A stretch of 5,175 nucleotides of DNA. It comes from Planctomycetes bacterium UBA1146 (GTDB lineage: Bacteria > Planctomycetota > UBA8108 > UBA1146). Positions 4,117 to 5,175 of this stretch are shown here, piece by piece. Position numbers and translations under genes: made by a program. The notes beneath the pieces are model-generated. The model saw only the letters and a program-made list of their open reading frames with translations, did no database searches and was not told the DNA's origin. Positions within the stretch are counted from its first letter, which is position 1. Each line of letters opens with the position of its first letter. The DNA is taken from NCBI GenBank assembly GCA_002311345.1, contig DCAA01000029.1, positions 73,554-78,728 on the forward strand. Direction: 5' to 3'.

Positions 4117-5175
4117 TTGAATCAGTCACGTTCCTCCTCTGATAGCAGCGGGGCCGGCCGTAAGCGCCGCGGCGGACGCTCTCGCAGTGGCAATGGCTCG
4201 AATCAGCGCCGCTCTTCTGGAGGGCATCGAAGGGGTCAATCTCGAGGTCGTCGAGACGATTCCCACGGGGGCGACTTCGCGCGCAGAAATTCCTCCGGCC
4301 CGATCCGTACCATTCCCGATGGCAGTGTGGTCAAAGGGATTCTCGAGGTCGGGAACCAGGGTTTCGGATTTCTTCGATCGGTAGAAAAGTCCTTTCGAAT
4401 CCAGCAAGACGATGTCCACGTCGGCAAGAACTTCATCCAGAAATTCGGTCTTCGAACAGGACACTACGTTGTCGGAGTCGTTGGAGGCCGAGCTCCAAAA
4501 GGCAGAGGCCCGAGCCTTGCGCGACTTGAATCGGTGGATGGGGACGATCCCGAATCGGTCAAGAATCGCATCTTCTACAAGGAGATGACGAGTATCGATC
4601 CGCTCGAACGTTACAAACTCGGCCAAACCGGGGACATCTCGATGCGGCTGATCGATCTGATTGCCCCCATCGGCAAGGGCCAGCGCGCTCTCATCGTGGC
4701 CCCTCCTCGTACTGGCAAGACCATTTTGCTGCAGAAGATCGCCCAGGCGGTCATCGAGATTCATCCGGATTCGATGGTCGTGGCGCTGCTGGTCGACGAA
4801 AGACCCGAAGAGGTCACCGACTGGAAACGTTCGGTGAAGGCGGAAGTCTACGCCTCCTCCAGCGATGAGACCTCCAAGACCCATGTTCGGGTCTCGGAGA
4901 TGGTGCTACAGAGGTGCCATCGCTTGCTCGAGGCCGAGTGCGATGTGGTACTGCTGCTCGATTCTCTGACCCGTTTGGGTCGCTCCTACAATCTCGAGAC
5001 CGCTCACAGCGGTCGCACCCTGTCAGGGGGCGTCGATGCCAAGACTCTCGAGAAGCCCAAGGCGATCTTCGGCGCGGCCAGGAATGTCGAAGGTGGTGGC
5101 AGTTTGACCATCGTCTCGACCGCTCTCATCGAGACCGGGTCCCGCATGGATGAGGTCATCTTCGAGGAGTTCAAG
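4117..5175 (+). CDS. rho: Transcription termination factor Rho (3' end beyond the window)
   Basis: First 353 residues of the hexameric RNA-dependent ATPase/helicase that ends transcription; roughly the last 80-90 residues lie past the window. The start chosen is TTG at 4117 behind AGGGAG. Residues 1-60 are a low-complexity Arg/Gly/Ser-rich tail (GRKRRGGRSRSGNG, RRSSGGHRRGQSRGRRDD) in place of the usual three-helix Rho N domain. About 69-140 is the cold-shock-like primary RNA-binding domain (GILEVGNQGFGFLRS, DDVHVGKNFIQKFGLRTG). The ATPase core has IAPIGKGQRALIVAPPRTGKT (Walker A, K201, T202), LLVDERPEEV (catalytic-type E228), DVVLLLDSLTRLGRSYN (Walker B D282, R286), the secondary-site loop SGRTLSGGVDAKTLEKP, and FGAARNVEGGGSLTIVSTALIETGSRMDEVIFEEFK at the edge. 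The arginine finger is beyond the window. It is a stand-alone gene, divergent from the AroD-like gene, behind a long repeat-rich leader. The identification is certain; the exact start is likely but not proven. Confidence 0.97.
   Translation, partial: MNQSRSSSDSSGAGRKRRGGRSRSGNGSNQRRSSGGHRRGQSRGRRDDSHGGDFARRNSSGPIRTIPDGSVVKGILEVGNQGFGFLRSVEKSFRIQQDDVHVGKNFIQKFGLRTGHYVVGVVGGRAPKGRGPSLARLESVDGDDPESVKNRIFYKEMTSIDPLERYKLGQTGDISMRLIDLIAPIGKGQRALIVAPPRTGKTILLQKIAQAVIEIHPDSMVVALLVDERPEEVTDWKRSVKAEVYASSSDETSKTHVRVSEMVLQRCHRLLEAECDVVLLLDSLTRLGRSYNLETAHSGRTLSGGVDAKTLEKPKAIFGAARNVEGGGSLTIVSTALIETGSRMDEVIFEEFK

Noticed and set aside
4126..4884. Minus-strand 252-codon open frame opposite rho
   Set aside because: It is antisense to the highly conserved Rho coding sequence, and its translation shows no recognisable domain.

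Overview
The window carries four confidently recognised protein-coding genes and one more divergent gene, on moderately GC-rich bacterial DNA (GC judged by eye, not counted). The lineage cannot be fixed from this sequence. A secreted YtcJ-like amidohydrolase, a divergent type I 3-dehydroquinase-like protein, and a Rho factor with an Arg/Gly/Ser-rich N-terminus in place of the usual helical domain would suit a Gram-negative environmental group such as Planctomycetota/PVC or Acidobacteriota. This is an inference, not a demonstrated placement.

Left half (1-2833, all + strand): the 3' end of an OppF/DppF-type peptide ABC transporter ATPase, a small VOC (glyoxalase/PhnB-like) protein, and a large signal-peptide-bearing amidohydrolase of the YtcJ-like Amidohydrolase_3 family. 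Gaps are only 63 and 54 bp and no convincing terminator is visible between the genes. They may be co-transcribed, with a cell-surface or periplasmic hydrolase next to a peptide/small-molecule importer, but the functional link is inferred from neighbourhood only.

Middle (2834-3604): a short convergent intergenic stretch, then a minus-strand gene for a type I 3-dehydroquinate dehydratase (AroD)-like protein. It keeps the Schiff-base Lys, the catalytic His and the Arg residues, but appears altered at several substrate-contact positions.

Right (3605-5175): a gene-poor divergent region of about 510 bp, crowded with CCGG-centred inverted and direct repeats. It is followed by the 5' two-thirds or more of rho (transcription termination factor), which starts at a TTG codon behind a strong Shine-Dalgarno and runs off the window end. 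The most unusual features are the repeat-rich rho/aroD divergent region, a series of perfect palindromes around the start of the AroD-like gene, and the non-canonical N-terminus of Rho. No CRISPR array, tRNA, rRNA or insertion sequence was seen.
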